A stretch of 64,000 nt of DNA from Bog-473 sp963741995 (GTDB lineage: Bacteria > Actinomycetota > Acidimicrobiia > Acidimicrobiales > RAAP-2): positions 496,001 through 560,000 of the forward strand of contig CAVUKI010000010.1 in the NCBI GenBank assembly GCA_963741995.1. The letters run 5' to 3'. This document shows positions 1 to 7,507 of this stretch, one piece after another; position 1 is the first letter of the stretch; each line of letters begins with the position of its first letter. The notes below the pieces were generated by a model, which worked only from the letters and a program-made list of their open reading frames with translations, was not told the origin of the DNA and searched no databases. A program made the translations under genes and the position numbers.

Positions 1-1
1 C

Positions 2-1222
2 GTGTGCTCGTGCCCCGTCTCTGGCATCGACGAGAACGAGGTCGTGGCCGCGCTCCCGGTGGCCGAGGCTATTTCGGCCTTCTTCACGGGAAATCGTGAG
101 TACGCCAACCTGCCGCGGAAGTTCAAGATCGCCGTCACGGGCTGCACGGAGGATTGCGCCCGTGTCGAGATCAACGACATTGGCCTGTGGCCGGCGGAAC
201 ACGCGGACGGGACGGTCGGCTTCAACGTGCTCATCGGCGGCGGTCTCTCCGACGGCGAGCGCATGGCATCTGACATCGACGTCTTCATTCAGCCCGATCA
301 GGCCGTCGAGCTCTCTCGGGGCGTCGCCCAACTCTTCGGGGAACTGGGCAACCGGGAGAACCGCGGCCTGGCCCGGATGCGCTACCTGGCCGAAGAGCTC
401 GGTCCAGAAGGGTTCCGGGCGGCTCTCGATGAACGCACCAATTTCGCCCTGACACCTGCGGGCCGCGAATTGACCACGGCGTTCCGAGGCGACCACGTCG
501 GTGTCCACCCGCAGAAGCAGCCGGGACTCCTGTATGTGGGTTGCTCGGTCCCTGTGGGCCGGATGCACGGCATTGAGCTGATTGAGCTGGCGCGCCTGGC
601 CGAGACGTACGGCGACGGCGGCGTGCGTCTCGGTACGGACCAGAACTTCATTGTGTCCGGTGTCCCGGAGGAGCGACTCGACGATCTGCTGGCCGAGCCC
701 CTCATGCAGACGTATTCGCCGTTCCCGGGGCCCTTCGAGCGCGGTGTCGTCGCCTGCACCGGATCCGAGTTCTGTCGCTTCGCCGTGGTCGAGACGAAGG
801 AACGGGCGGTCAAGTGGGCGCGGACGCTTGACGCGCAGCTGTCGTCGTCGGGCAGCGGGGGAGCGAATGCCCCGGACGACGCGGGTGTCATCCGGATGCA
901 CTTTTCGGGCTGCTCAGCCTCATGTGCCCAGCCGCAGATCGCCGACATCGGTTTCCGGGGCGACATCGCGCACATCGACGAGCACATCGAGGAGGCCGTC
1001 GACATCGGCTTGGGTGGCTCGCTCGGGCCGGACGCGGCGTTCATCGACTGGGTAGAGGGCGCGATGCCCGTCGATCGGGTGCCCGAAGCGCTGCTCCGGG
1101 TGGTCAACCGGTACCGCGAGGAGCGCCGCCCCGGTGAGCCCTTCTATCTCTGGTCGCGACGCACCGACACCGAAGAATTACGGTCCACGCTCGTCGGCGC
1201 GGCAGGGGCGGTGACCTCGTGA
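2..1222 (+). CDS. Siroheme nitrite/sulfite reductase, C-terminal part (5' end outside window)
   Basis: Ferredoxin-type nitrite or sulfite reductases perform six-electron reduction of nitrite to ammonia or sulfite to sulfide at a siroheme coupled to a [4Fe-4S] cluster. The reading frame is open from the window edge, so the N-terminal part is missing. The visible 406 residues show the first-half motif TGCTEDCA near residue 47 and the second-half cluster ligands CTGSEFC (about residue 252) and SGCSASC (about residue 303), which is the C-x5-C plus C-x3-C pattern of the family. Nitrite versus sulfite cannot be decided from these motifs. The stop overlaps the GTG of the next gene by 4 nt (GTGA), so the two are translationally coupled and the partner probably supplies electrons. 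Confidence 0.85.
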   Translation: MCSCPVSGIDENEVVAALPVAEAISAFFTGNREYANLPRKFKIAVTGCTEDCARVEINDIGLWPAEHADGTVGFNVLIGGGLSDGERMASDIDVFIQPDQAVELSRGVAQLFGELGNRENRGLARMRYLAEELGPEGFRAALDERTNFALTPAGRELTTAFRGDHVGVHPQKQPGLLYVGCSVPVGRMHGIELIELARLAETYGDGGVRLGTDQNFIVSGVPEERLDDLLAEPLMQTYSPFPGPFERGVVACTGSEFCRFAVVETKERAVKWARTLDAQLSSSGSGGANAPDDAGVIRMHFSGCSASCAQPQIADIGFRGDIAHIDEHIEEAVDIGLGGSLGPDAAFIDWVEGAMPVDRVPEALLRVVNRYREERRPGEPFYLWSRRTDTEELRSTLVGAAGAVTS

Positions 1223-2490
1223 AGCGCTATCGCATCCGTGAGCAGATGAACGGGATCGCGGAGCCTCCCGGCAAGGTCTGGTTCTGGGAGCTGGAGGCGG
1301 GTGTGATCCACGCCGACCGCTGCATTCAATGCGGTACCTGTGTCGCCGTCTGCCCCTCGAACTCCATCGGCGTGAACGAGGACACCGACCTGCCCGAGTT
1401 GGTCAAGATGTGCACCGGCTGTTCGCTGTGTTGGGACTTTTGCCCGCGGGGCGGCCTTCGCTACGAGGCACTCTGGCCACCTTCGACCGCCGTGTCCGGA
1501 GAAGATGCCGAGGTGCAGTCCGCCCAGGTCCGTTCCGACTCGTCGGACACGTATTGGAAGATCACCGGCGGCCCGCCCGCAGAAGGCCTCGGCGCGGTCG
1601 TCGACTCCTATGCGGTCAGAGCGGGTGCCGAGATTGACGACGCACAAGACGGCGGCGCCGTCAGTGCGCTGTTGATCGGTCTGCTGGCCGCCGGTGAGAT
1701 CGACGGCGCGCTCGTCTCCAAGCCGAGCGCTGATCCCGACGAGCAGTGGAAGGGTGTCGCGACCATTGCGACCACGGCGAGCGAGATCAAAGCGGCCTCG
1801 GGCAGCTTCTACAACCAGACGATGGCGTTGGCCGAGCTCGACCTGTCCCGCTACGCGCTGCCCGCCAAGCCGCGCATCGCCGTCGTCGGGACCCCGTGCG
1901 AGGTCCAAGGACTGCGGGCGATGCAGGCCAGGCGCTGGCCCACTGGCGCCCACCGGGTGGATGCCGTCGTGCTGACCATCGCGCTGATGTGCACGAAGAA
2001 CTTCGACTACGAGGCGCTGACTCTGCGGGAGCTCCGCGACAAGCGCGGCGTCGATCTGGACCGGGTGTCGAAGATGGATGTCATCCGGGGCCGCATGATC
2101 GTCGAGTACCGCGACGGGGAGCTGGCGGTCGACGAGCCGGTCAAGGATTTCCATGGTGCCGCATTGAAGGGTTGCGACGAGTGCGCCGATTTCCTCGGTC
2201 GCTCCGCCGACATCTCGGTGGGGAGTGTCGGCTCCATGAACGGATGGACGAGCGTGATCATCCGGACCGAGCGCGGACGGCTCGCCTTCCAGGCTGCCCG
2301 CGCCAAGCTGGACGTGCGGGGGCTGGACGATCCGGCTGCGCTCCTGCGGCTGGACGCGTTGGACAAGAAGATCGCCGGCCGGACGTTGCAGCGCAAGCTC
2401 GATCCGGATGCGCCGCTCTTCATCGACTTCGACGAGCATGTGCGGGCCTATGAAGGATCTGACCGCCAGCCCGTCTACATCAGACATTGA
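1219..2490 (+). CDS. FrhB-family F420-type dehydrogenase/reductase beta subunit
   Basis: The 423-residue protein has two ferredoxin-like clusters near the N-terminus, CIQCGTCVAVCP (about residue 35) and CTGCSLCWDFCP (about residue 65). A body typical of the coenzyme F420 hydrogenase/dehydrogenase beta-subunit family follows, with GTPCEVQGLRAMQ, MCTKNFDYEA and KGCDECADF. Family members bind FAD and iron-sulfur clusters and pass electrons between F420H2 (or ferredoxin) and a partner. It overlaps the siroheme reductase by 4 nt and the next small gene by 4 nt (TTGA), forming a tight operon. I infer that it feeds electrons to the siroheme enzyme, as the fused N-terminal half does in F420-dependent sulfite reductase. 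The actual donor is not visible in the sequence. Confidence 0.85.
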   Translation: MKRYRIREQMNGIAEPPGKVWFWELEAGVIHADRCIQCGTCVAVCPSNSIGVNEDTDLPELVKMCTGCSLCWDFCPRGGLRYEALWPPSTAVSGEDAEVQSAQVRSDSSDTYWKITGGPPAEGLGAVVDSYAVRAGAEIDDAQDGGAVSALLIGLLAAGEIDGALVSKPSADPDEQWKGVATIATTASEIKAASGSFYNQTMALAELDLSRYALPAKPRIAVVGTPCEVQGLRAMQARRWPTGAHRVDAVVLTIALMCTKNFDYEALTLRELRDKRGVDLDRVSKMDVIRGRMIVEYRDGELAVDEPVKDFHGAALKGCDECADFLGRSADISVGSVGSMNGWTSVIIRTERGRLAFQAARAKLDVRGLDDPAALLRLDALDKKIAGRTLQRKLDPDAPLFIDFDEHVRAYEGSDRQPVYIRH

Positions 2491-2816
2491 CCGCCTCCGC
2501 ACTGCCGGTGCTGCACGTTCCGGACGAGCCCACCGTGCTGGCCGAGGGCTGGTTGGCGGCTGTTCTCGGGGGGCAGGAGCTCGACGGCGTTCTCGGTGAT
2601 GAGAGGAACGGGCTGGCTGCCTGGTTCTGGAGCCGCTGGCGGACGCTGGCGTCCGCTGGCCTCGACGAGCAGGGCCTCGGCCTCATCGTGTTGGGTTACC
2701 GGCGAGAACTCTGGCTCTGGCTGGCCGGTGAACGCACGTGGTCGCAGTGCTGCTCCGGGCTCATCGGGCGCATCAACCGGCGTCTCGCGGGCGGTGGCGA
2801 CGGCGCCCAGGGGTGA
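2487..2816 (+). CDS. Small hypothetical protein, coupled to the reductase operon
   Basis: This 109-residue protein starts at a TTG overlapping the stop of the FrhB-like gene and ends in a GTGA overlap with the ABC ATPase gene, so it is embedded in the operon by coupling on both sides. It is rich in Trp and Leu in the middle (WFWSRWRTLA, RRELWLWLAGERTW) with no clear membrane segment or metal-binding motif. I do not recognise the family. Its position between the reductase pair and an ATPase suggests an accessory role in the same process, but this is inference from context only. Confidence 0.6.
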   Translation: MTASALPVLHVPDEPTVLAEGWLAAVLGGQELDGVLGDERNGLAAWFWSRWRTLASAGLDEQGLGLIVLGYRRELWLWLAGERTWSQCCSGLIGRINRRLAGGGDGAQG

Positions 2817-3610
2817 CTCTGTCGGGGCCACCGGCTGCCATCGCACTGCATGGCGTCACGGTGCAACGCGAAGGTGTGCCGGTGTTGCGGGGGATCGACT
2901 GGCGCGTCGAGGCCGGTGACCGCTGGGTCATCCTCGGTCCGAACGGTTCGGGCAAGACCACGCTGTTGCAAGTGGCCGGGGCGAGGGTGTGGCCGACGGC
3001 CGGGACGGTGGAAGTCCTCGGATGCCGTCTCGGAGCAGTTGACGTCCGTACCCTACGTCCGCGGGTTGCCCTGGTCAGCGGGGCGGTGACCCGGCAGCTC
3101 CGCGGCGGACTCGCGGCGCGGGACGTCGTGGTCAGCGGGCGCCACGGGGCGCTCGAGACGTGGTGGAACCGCTACACGGAGGAGGACTGGAAGAAGGCTG
3201 ACCAGCTCATGGCGCTCGGCGGTGTGGGTGACCTCAGCGATCGCCCGTTCGGTGTGATTTCGGAAGGCGAGCGCCAACAAGTGCTCCTGGCCCGGGCGCT
3301 CATGAGCGATCCGGAGCTGCTCCTGCTCGACGAACCATTCGCCGGGCTCGATCTGGGAGCCCGGGAGCGTCTCCTGGCCCGCCTTGCGACTCTGGCGACC
3401 GACCCCGGTAACCCGCCGATCGTCCTCGTCACGCATCACTGCGAGGAGATCCCCCTCGGGTTCAGCCACGGTGGACTCGTCTCCGGTGGCGAACTGGTCG
3501 CGTCGGGCCCGCTGCGTGATGTCGTGACCTCGGAGCGCGTCTCGGCCTGCTTCGGGGTGGACGTCACGGTGGGATGTACCGACGGTCGGTGGTGGAGTCG
3601 CGCCGCCTGA
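2813..3610 (+). CDS. ABC transporter ATP-binding protein
   Basis: The 265-residue protein is an ABC-type ATPase. It has Walker A GPNGSGKTT near residue 45, signature SEGERQQ near residue 150, Walker B LLLLDEP just after it, and a switch His in VLVTHH. I chose the GTG at 2813, which gives a 4-nt GTGA overlap with the preceding gene; a longer reading from 2738 only adds low-complexity residues inside that gene. The domain is complete and of normal length. No permease gene follows, so the substrate is unknown. Stand-alone ATPases of this type also occur in cofactor or metal-related operons, and the reductase neighbours make such a link possible. Confidence 0.85.
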   Translation: MTLSGPPAAIALHGVTVQREGVPVLRGIDWRVEAGDRWVILGPNGSGKTTLLQVAGARVWPTAGTVEVLGCRLGAVDVRTLRPRVALVSGAVTRQLRGGLAARDVVVSGRHGALETWWNRYTEEDWKKADQLMALGGVGDLSDRPFGVISEGERQQVLLARALMSDPELLLLDEPFAGLDLGARERLLARLATLATDPGNPPIVLVTHHCEEIPLGFSHGGLVSGGELVASGPLRDVVTSERVSACFGVDVTVGCTDGRWWSRAA

Positions 3611-3798
3611 AGGGCGCGCCGAGTCGATGAACGGGGCGGCAGAAGAGGGCCTTGATTCGACCGGTCGCTGAGGAGTACAACCGGTGACACAGGAGAAGTG
3701 CCGACGAGGTCGGCGCTGTGGCATTTCCCCACCATCCACCATTTGTAAAGGCTCATTCACTAGGGTTTTTACTCAGAGCGAAGGTAGATCGTCGGGGA

Positions 3799-4503
3799 GT
3801 GACGGTTGTGATCCTGCTTTTCTTCGTAGTGCTTCTCTGGGTGGCGGTGCTCGCCCCGAGCGCTTGGCGGCGCTTTGGTGAGCGCCAGGGCGTGGGGTCC
3901 ATCGACCACTTTCACCACCAATTGCAGCTCCTCGAGCATGCGGGGCCCAAGACGGTGGCGCCGGCCTACCGGCTGCACACGGCCATGCCTGGGGGGCGAT
4001 CGCCGGAAACTGCCGCCGACACCGGAGTCGATTCCTCACGACCGAAGTTGGTGCTCTTGCGGCCGACGGAGGACGTGGCGGCCGCTGATGTCGACGGCCA
4101 CGACGGGTCGCACTACGAGCGCATCGGTGTGCTCGACCGTCCGGAACCCGTGTGTCTGCCCGCAGCGGACGTGGCCTTCCCGTCGTTGCCGCGCGAACAG
4201 GCGCGGCGGCGCTGCACCATGTTGTTGCGCTGCCTTGGTGGTGTGGCCATCTCGACCGCATTAATCGGAGTTTTCCCCGGCATGCACCTGGCCTGGGTGT
4301 TCACCGGGCTCTCCGGCCTGGCCGCGCTCGGGCTGGTCGGGCTGATGGCGTATGCCAAGGAGCTCGAGGCCGAGCAGACCCGGCGCCGCGCTCGGCGCGA
4401 GGTTCTCGACACAGGGCGGCTGGTCGAGGACCACGCGACTGCCGGCTACCCGGGCGCCTGGGACGACGACGGCTTCGACGTACCTCAGGTCGCGGCCCGC
4501 TGA
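3799..4503 (+). CDS. SepX/GlpR-like membrane protein
   Basis: The 234-residue protein has an N-terminal membrane segment (VILLFFVVLLWVAVLAP) directly followed by AWRRF, then an Arg/Asp-rich soluble stretch. Two further membrane segments lie near residues 150-190 (CLGGVAISTALIGVF and FTGLSGLAALGLVGLMAYA), followed by a charged tail. This layout matches actinobacterial divisome proteins of the SepX/GlpR type, which sit at the membrane near the division machinery. The assignment rests on topology and the RR-rich post-membrane segment, so it is moderate. The start could be GTG 3799 or GTG 3808; GGGGAG at 3794-3799 fits 3808 better by spacing. The gene lies just upstream of tRNA-Ala. Confidence 0.55.
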   Translation: MTVVILLFFVVLLWVAVLAPSAWRRFGERQGVGSIDHFHHQLQLLEHAGPKTVAPAYRLHTAMPGGRSPETAADTGVDSSRPKLVLLRPTEDVAAADVDGHDGSHYERIGVLDRPEPVCLPAADVAFPSLPREQARRRCTMLLRCLGGVAISTALIGVFPGMHLAWVFTGLSGLAALGLVGLMAYAKELEAEQTRRRARREVLDTGRLVEDHATAGYPGAWDDDGFDVPQVAAR

Positions 4504-4564
4504 ACACATGACCTGGCCCGGCTCTCCGAGAGCCCTCGGGAGCCCGACTATTCTGAGACGTGCC

Positions 4565-4640
4565 GGGGGTGTAGCTCAGCTGGCAGAGCGCTACGTTCGC
4601 AATGTAGAGGCCGTGGGTTCGAATCCCATCACCTCCACCA
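4565..4640 (+). tRNA. tRNA-Ala (anticodon CGC)
   Basis: A complete 76-nt cloverleaf can be drawn. The acceptor stem GGGGGTG pairs with CACCTCC (one G-T), the D-arm holds AGCTCAGCTGGCAGAGC, the anticodon loop TTCGCAA gives CGC, and the T-arm is GTGGG-TTCGAAT-CCCAT. CCA is encoded at 4638-4640. The gene stays intact although an integrase follows 126 nt downstream, as expected when an element inserts into the tRNA 3' end and restores it. Confidence 0.95.
4596..4640 (+). repeat. attL: tRNA-Ala 3' half, matched by the copy at 56964-57007
   Basis: The anticodon loop through the acceptor 3' end is repeated about 52.4 kb away in the same orientation with roughly five to six mismatches. The integrase starts just downstream, so this is the probable left attachment site. 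The exact crossover cannot be fixed because the copies differ; the longest identical run is near the acceptor end (TCACCTCCAC). Confidence 0.7.
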
Positions 4641-4680
4641 AAGAAAGTCCAGTTCAACGGACTGAAGGTGGAAGCCCCCC

Positions 4681-4730
4681 GTAAAGACAGACTCCCGAAA
4701 AAGGGTCTGCGTGTCTTTACGTGTCTTTAC
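4681..4730. repeat. Left-end integrase arm-type sites
   Basis: GTGTCTTTAC occurs twice in tandem at 4711-4720 and 4721-4730. Its inverted form GTAAAGACAG lies at 4681-4690, so the block forms an inverted repeat (CCCGTAAAGACA ... TGTCTTTACGGG). The same tandem pair occurs at 56840-56859 near the other end. Location between tRNA and integrase fits binding sites for the N-terminal domain of a tyrosine integrase. They could also act as an operator for int. Confidence 0.65.
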
Positions 4731-4766
4731 GGGCCTATTGTGGTCCCCAGGTTGACGGGGAGCACG

Positions 4767-6059
4767 ATGGCAAAAAGACGCAGAGGTCGGGGCATTCGGG
4801 GGGCCGGCACAATAACCCAGCTACCCAGCGGTCGGTGGCGTCTACGGGTAACGCTTGGTGAACGCCAGGTCACGTATGGGACCTATCTGACTGAAGATTT
4901 GGCCAGCGACGCCCAAGCTCGATGGCGCCTGACCCACCTCTTGCCCGCCGACGACCCCGAACAGGCGGTTGAGCTCCCGGCCAGCGTTGCGGTCGGAGGA
5001 GTGCGCTGCGACGAGTGGTTTATCCGCTGGCAGGAGGCGAAGAAGGCTCGACAATCGCGAGTTCGGGTGAACAAGAAACGTGGGGGCGCAGAATCGACGG
5101 CGGCACGAGACCGAGCCTGCTGGTCGAAGTGGTGGGCACCGGTGCTCGGGCCGAGGCTGCCGCACATGGTTACCCAGCGCGACATCATGGCTGTTATTGA
5201 CAGCATGGAAAAGACGGGGTTGGCACCTCTGACGATCAAGACACATTGGTCGGTCATCAAAGCGTTCTTCGGGTGGCTATTCGAAGAGGACGTATTGACG
5301 GTCAGTCCTATTGCCAAGGCCTGGGTGTCGGCTGACTCCGTGGCGGACAGGGTGCGCGAGATCGTCGTCCCGGACTTCCGGTTCATCGACATGCTGTCCA
5401 CCAGGTTGGGGATGGGTCAGGATCGCGTTGTCTTCGAGCTGTTGTTGGGCACCGGCGGTCGTCGCTCAGAAGTGGCGGGAATGATGGTCGGAGACGTGGA
5501 CCTCCCGGCTAAGCGGGTATGGGTTCGCCAACCGGTGGTCGAGGTGGAGGGGCGCTTGGTTCGCAATACAACACCGAAGGGCGGCCGGAGCCGGGCAGTG
5601 GTGGTGGGTCCACAGCTCGCGCAGCTGCTGCGTGAGCACCTCATGCGCGCGGGAATGCCCGCAGCCGATGCGCCGCTGCTGACAAGTGCGATGGGCAATG
5701 GTTTCCGATGGAACAACTACCTCGCACGTCGCTTGCGACCCAAGATCTGTTCGACTGCGGTGCGTTGGGCGGTGGGGGAACGCAAACGACTTATCTCAGA
5801 GGGTCTGAGCCGAGCGCAGGCCACAGCTGAGGCGGTCGCCGCGGCCCAGAAGCTCAAGGCTCTTACACCGCACCATTTGAGGCACACCGCAGCCGCATTG
5901 TTGTGGGCCGCTGGAGCGAGCGATATCGAAGTACAGCTCATTCTCGGTCATGCCGACATCGAGACGTCGAAGCGGTTGTACGCCCACCTTTTGGACGGAT
6001 CTCAAGATAGCGCCGCAGCTCGAGTCGAACAGCTGCGAGAAGCTCGACGGGCAAGTTGA
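4767..6059 (+). CDS. int: Tyrosine recombinase (ICE integrase)
   Basis: The 430-residue site-specific recombinase should integrate and excise the element at tRNA-Ala. The N-terminal residues 1-60 form a basic arm-binding-like region (MAKRRRGRG...), the middle is a SAM-like core-binding domain, and the C-terminal half is catalytic. It has Arg in GTGGRRSE, a Lys in TTPKGGRSR, H369-x-x-R372 in HHLRH, H395 in LGHADIE and the nucleophile Y405 in SKRLYAHL. I prefer ATG 4767 because GGGGAG at 4757-4762 precedes it; the reading frame extends upstream to 4668, but that would translate the arm-site repeats. Length and motif order are normal for actinobacterial ICE integrases. Confidence 0.93.
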   Translation: MAKRRRGRGIRGAGTITQLPSGRWRLRVTLGERQVTYGTYLTEDLASDAQARWRLTHLLPADDPEQAVELPASVAVGGVRCDEWFIRWQEAKKARQSRVRVNKKRGGAESTAARDRACWSKWWAPVLGPRLPHMVTQRDIMAVIDSMEKTGLAPLTIKTHWSVIKAFFGWLFEEDVLTVSPIAKAWVSADSVADRVREIVVPDFRFIDMLSTRLGMGQDRVVFELLLGTGGRRSEVAGMMVGDVDLPAKRVWVRQPVVEVEGRLVRNTTPKGGRSRAVVVGPQLAQLLREHLMRAGMPAADAPLLTSAMGNGFRWNNYLARRLRPKICSTAVRWAVGERKRLISEGLSRAQATAEAVAAAQKLKALTPHHLRHTAAALLWAAGASDIEVQLILGHADIETSKRLYAHLLDGSQDSAAARVEQLREARRAS

Positions 6060-6511
6060 CCTTGGCGCCGGAACACCACCTGCGAGCTTCGTGTCGCGAG
6101 GACTGGAACGACATATGAATTGGTACACGGTTCGTCCTGCAACAAACTCGTTTGAGAGTCGGGGGGGTCAACAGGGCCGTGGCCTCTTACTCGGAGGCAA
6201 CACGCAATGCCGGATACTCGTCGGGGCGTCCGGCCAGACCGGGGCCCTGCCGGGAGTGGATCGCCTGCTGCTGACAAGTGTGATTGGGACGTGGTGATCG
6301 GAAGGACAGGCGGTCCGGGTGCCCTTTTCGGGACCAGTGCGATTGCCGGTGCTGGAGGCGACCCAGTTGGTCCTGGTCGGGGGGAGTGCCGTCGTGGGGA
6401 CTCGTAGAAACCACGCAGGCCGCGCACCTACCTGCGATCATCTGTATGTTCGCACAGAGTGCCGGCGCGTTCTGTCGGGTTGTATGACGGCACATAGGGG
6501 ACATAGGCACG
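6060..6511. other. Intergenic region between int and ietA
   Basis: These 452 bases hold no convincing gene on either strand; short open frames here have atypical composition. They presumably contain the int terminator and the promoter of the AAA ATPase gene, but I cannot point to clear boxes or a U-tract hairpin. Confidence 0.5.
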
Positions 6512-7498
6512 ATGGCAACAGCTGACCAAGTTAAGGCCCTAGTGAGGAGCCACGCCGAGGGCGACGACGCCCACTTTTACGCGGTCGCCATGCAGATGGC
6601 GGCACGGGCAGCTAAAAGCGGTCAGGCGAAGTTCGCCCAGGAGCTTCGAGACGTCGTCGATGCGGCCAAGGCCTCCTCCAATCAGCCTCAGGGACGAAGG
6701 GTCCGCCCGGTACCGGTCGTGCAGCCGAGGGGCGACCTCGCCGGACTGCTGGCCGTGACGTATCCAGATGCGCATTTGAGGGACCTCGTGGTCACTCCGG
6801 GCGTGAGCGATGTGCTGCGGCGAGTTCTGACTGAACAACGCCAGCAGGATCGGCTTCGGGAGTACGGCTTCGAGCCCCTACATTCGCTCCTTTTGATCGG
6901 GCCGCCAGGAACGGGCAAGACGCTTTCTGCGAGTGTTCTAGCCGGGGAGCTGCACCTGCCCCTGTTCTTAATACGTCTGGACGCGGTCATCACGAAGTTC
7001 ATGGGGGAGACGGCCGCGAAACTGCGGCTGATATTCGATGCTGTTGAGGAGACCCGAGGCCTCTACCTCTTTGACGAGGTCGACGCCCTGGCCGGCGATC
7101 GATCGAGCACCAACGACGTAGGGGAGATTCGGCGAGTGTTGAACTCCTTCCTGCAGTTCTTGGAGCAGGATCACTCGACAAGCCTGATCGTCGCGGCAAC
7201 CAATCACCCGCAGCTACTGGACCGGGCCGTCTTTCGCCGGTTCGGCGCTGTGGTGGAGTATTCGCTGCCGACACCCGAGATGGCCCGGCTGGTGATACGG
7301 AACCGACTGGCTACTGTCGACACGAAAGGTCTGGTTTGGAAACGAGTTGACGAAGCCACGGTCGGATTGAGCCACGCCGAGCTGACCCTCGCATGTGAGC
7401 AAGCTGCCAAGCAGGCACTACTCTCCAAAACGACGAGAGTGACCACCACAGCTCTCGTCGAAGCGTTGAACGAACGCCATCGGGTTACCACCGGGTAA
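6512..7498 (+). CDS. ietA: AAA ATPase of an IetAS-type anti-phage system
   Basis: The 328-residue AAA+ ATPase has Walker A GPPGTGKT at residues 130-137, Walker B LYLFDEVDAL with D188/E189, sensor-1 Asn in AATNHP (about 231) and an FRRF Arg-finger region near 241-244. The N-terminal 110 residues are helical and probably bind the partner. It lies 9 nt upstream of a large subtilisin-like protease on the same strand. An ATPase of this size next to an S8 protease is the composition of IetAS, a two-gene phage defence system. I infer that the ATPase controls or unfolds substrates for the protease. Assignment rests on gene pairing and domains, not on a database match. Confidence 0.8.
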   Translation: MATADQVKALVRSHAEGDDAHFYAVAMQMAARAAKSGQAKFAQELRDVVDAAKASSNQPQGRRVRPVPVVQPRGDLAGLLAVTYPDAHLRDLVVTPGVSDVLRRVLTEQRQQDRLREYGFEPLHSLLLIGPPGTGKTLSASVLAGELHLPLFLIRLDAVITKFMGETAAKLRLIFDAVEETRGLYLFDEVDALAGDRSSTNDVGEIRRVLNSFLQFLEQDHSTSLIVAATNHPQLLDRAVFRRFGAVVEYSLPTPEMARLVIRNRLATVDTKGLVWKRVDEATVGLSHAELTLACEQAAKQALLSKTTRVTTTALVEALNERHRVTTG

Positions 7499-7507
7499 CG
7501 ATGGCCA

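Noticed and set aside
1144..2502. Long reverse frame antisense to the FrhB-like gene
   Set aside because: It lies entirely under a gene with recognisable iron-sulfur motifs; high GC makes such shadows common.
4301..4657. Reverse-strand open frame covering the tRNA-Ala (GGDGIRTHGLY... type)
   Set aside because: This reading is the well-known shadow of a tRNA on the opposite strand.
5679..6280. GCTGCTGACAAGTG repeated in int and downstream
   Set aside because: A 14-bp match is expected by chance in a window of this size and composition.
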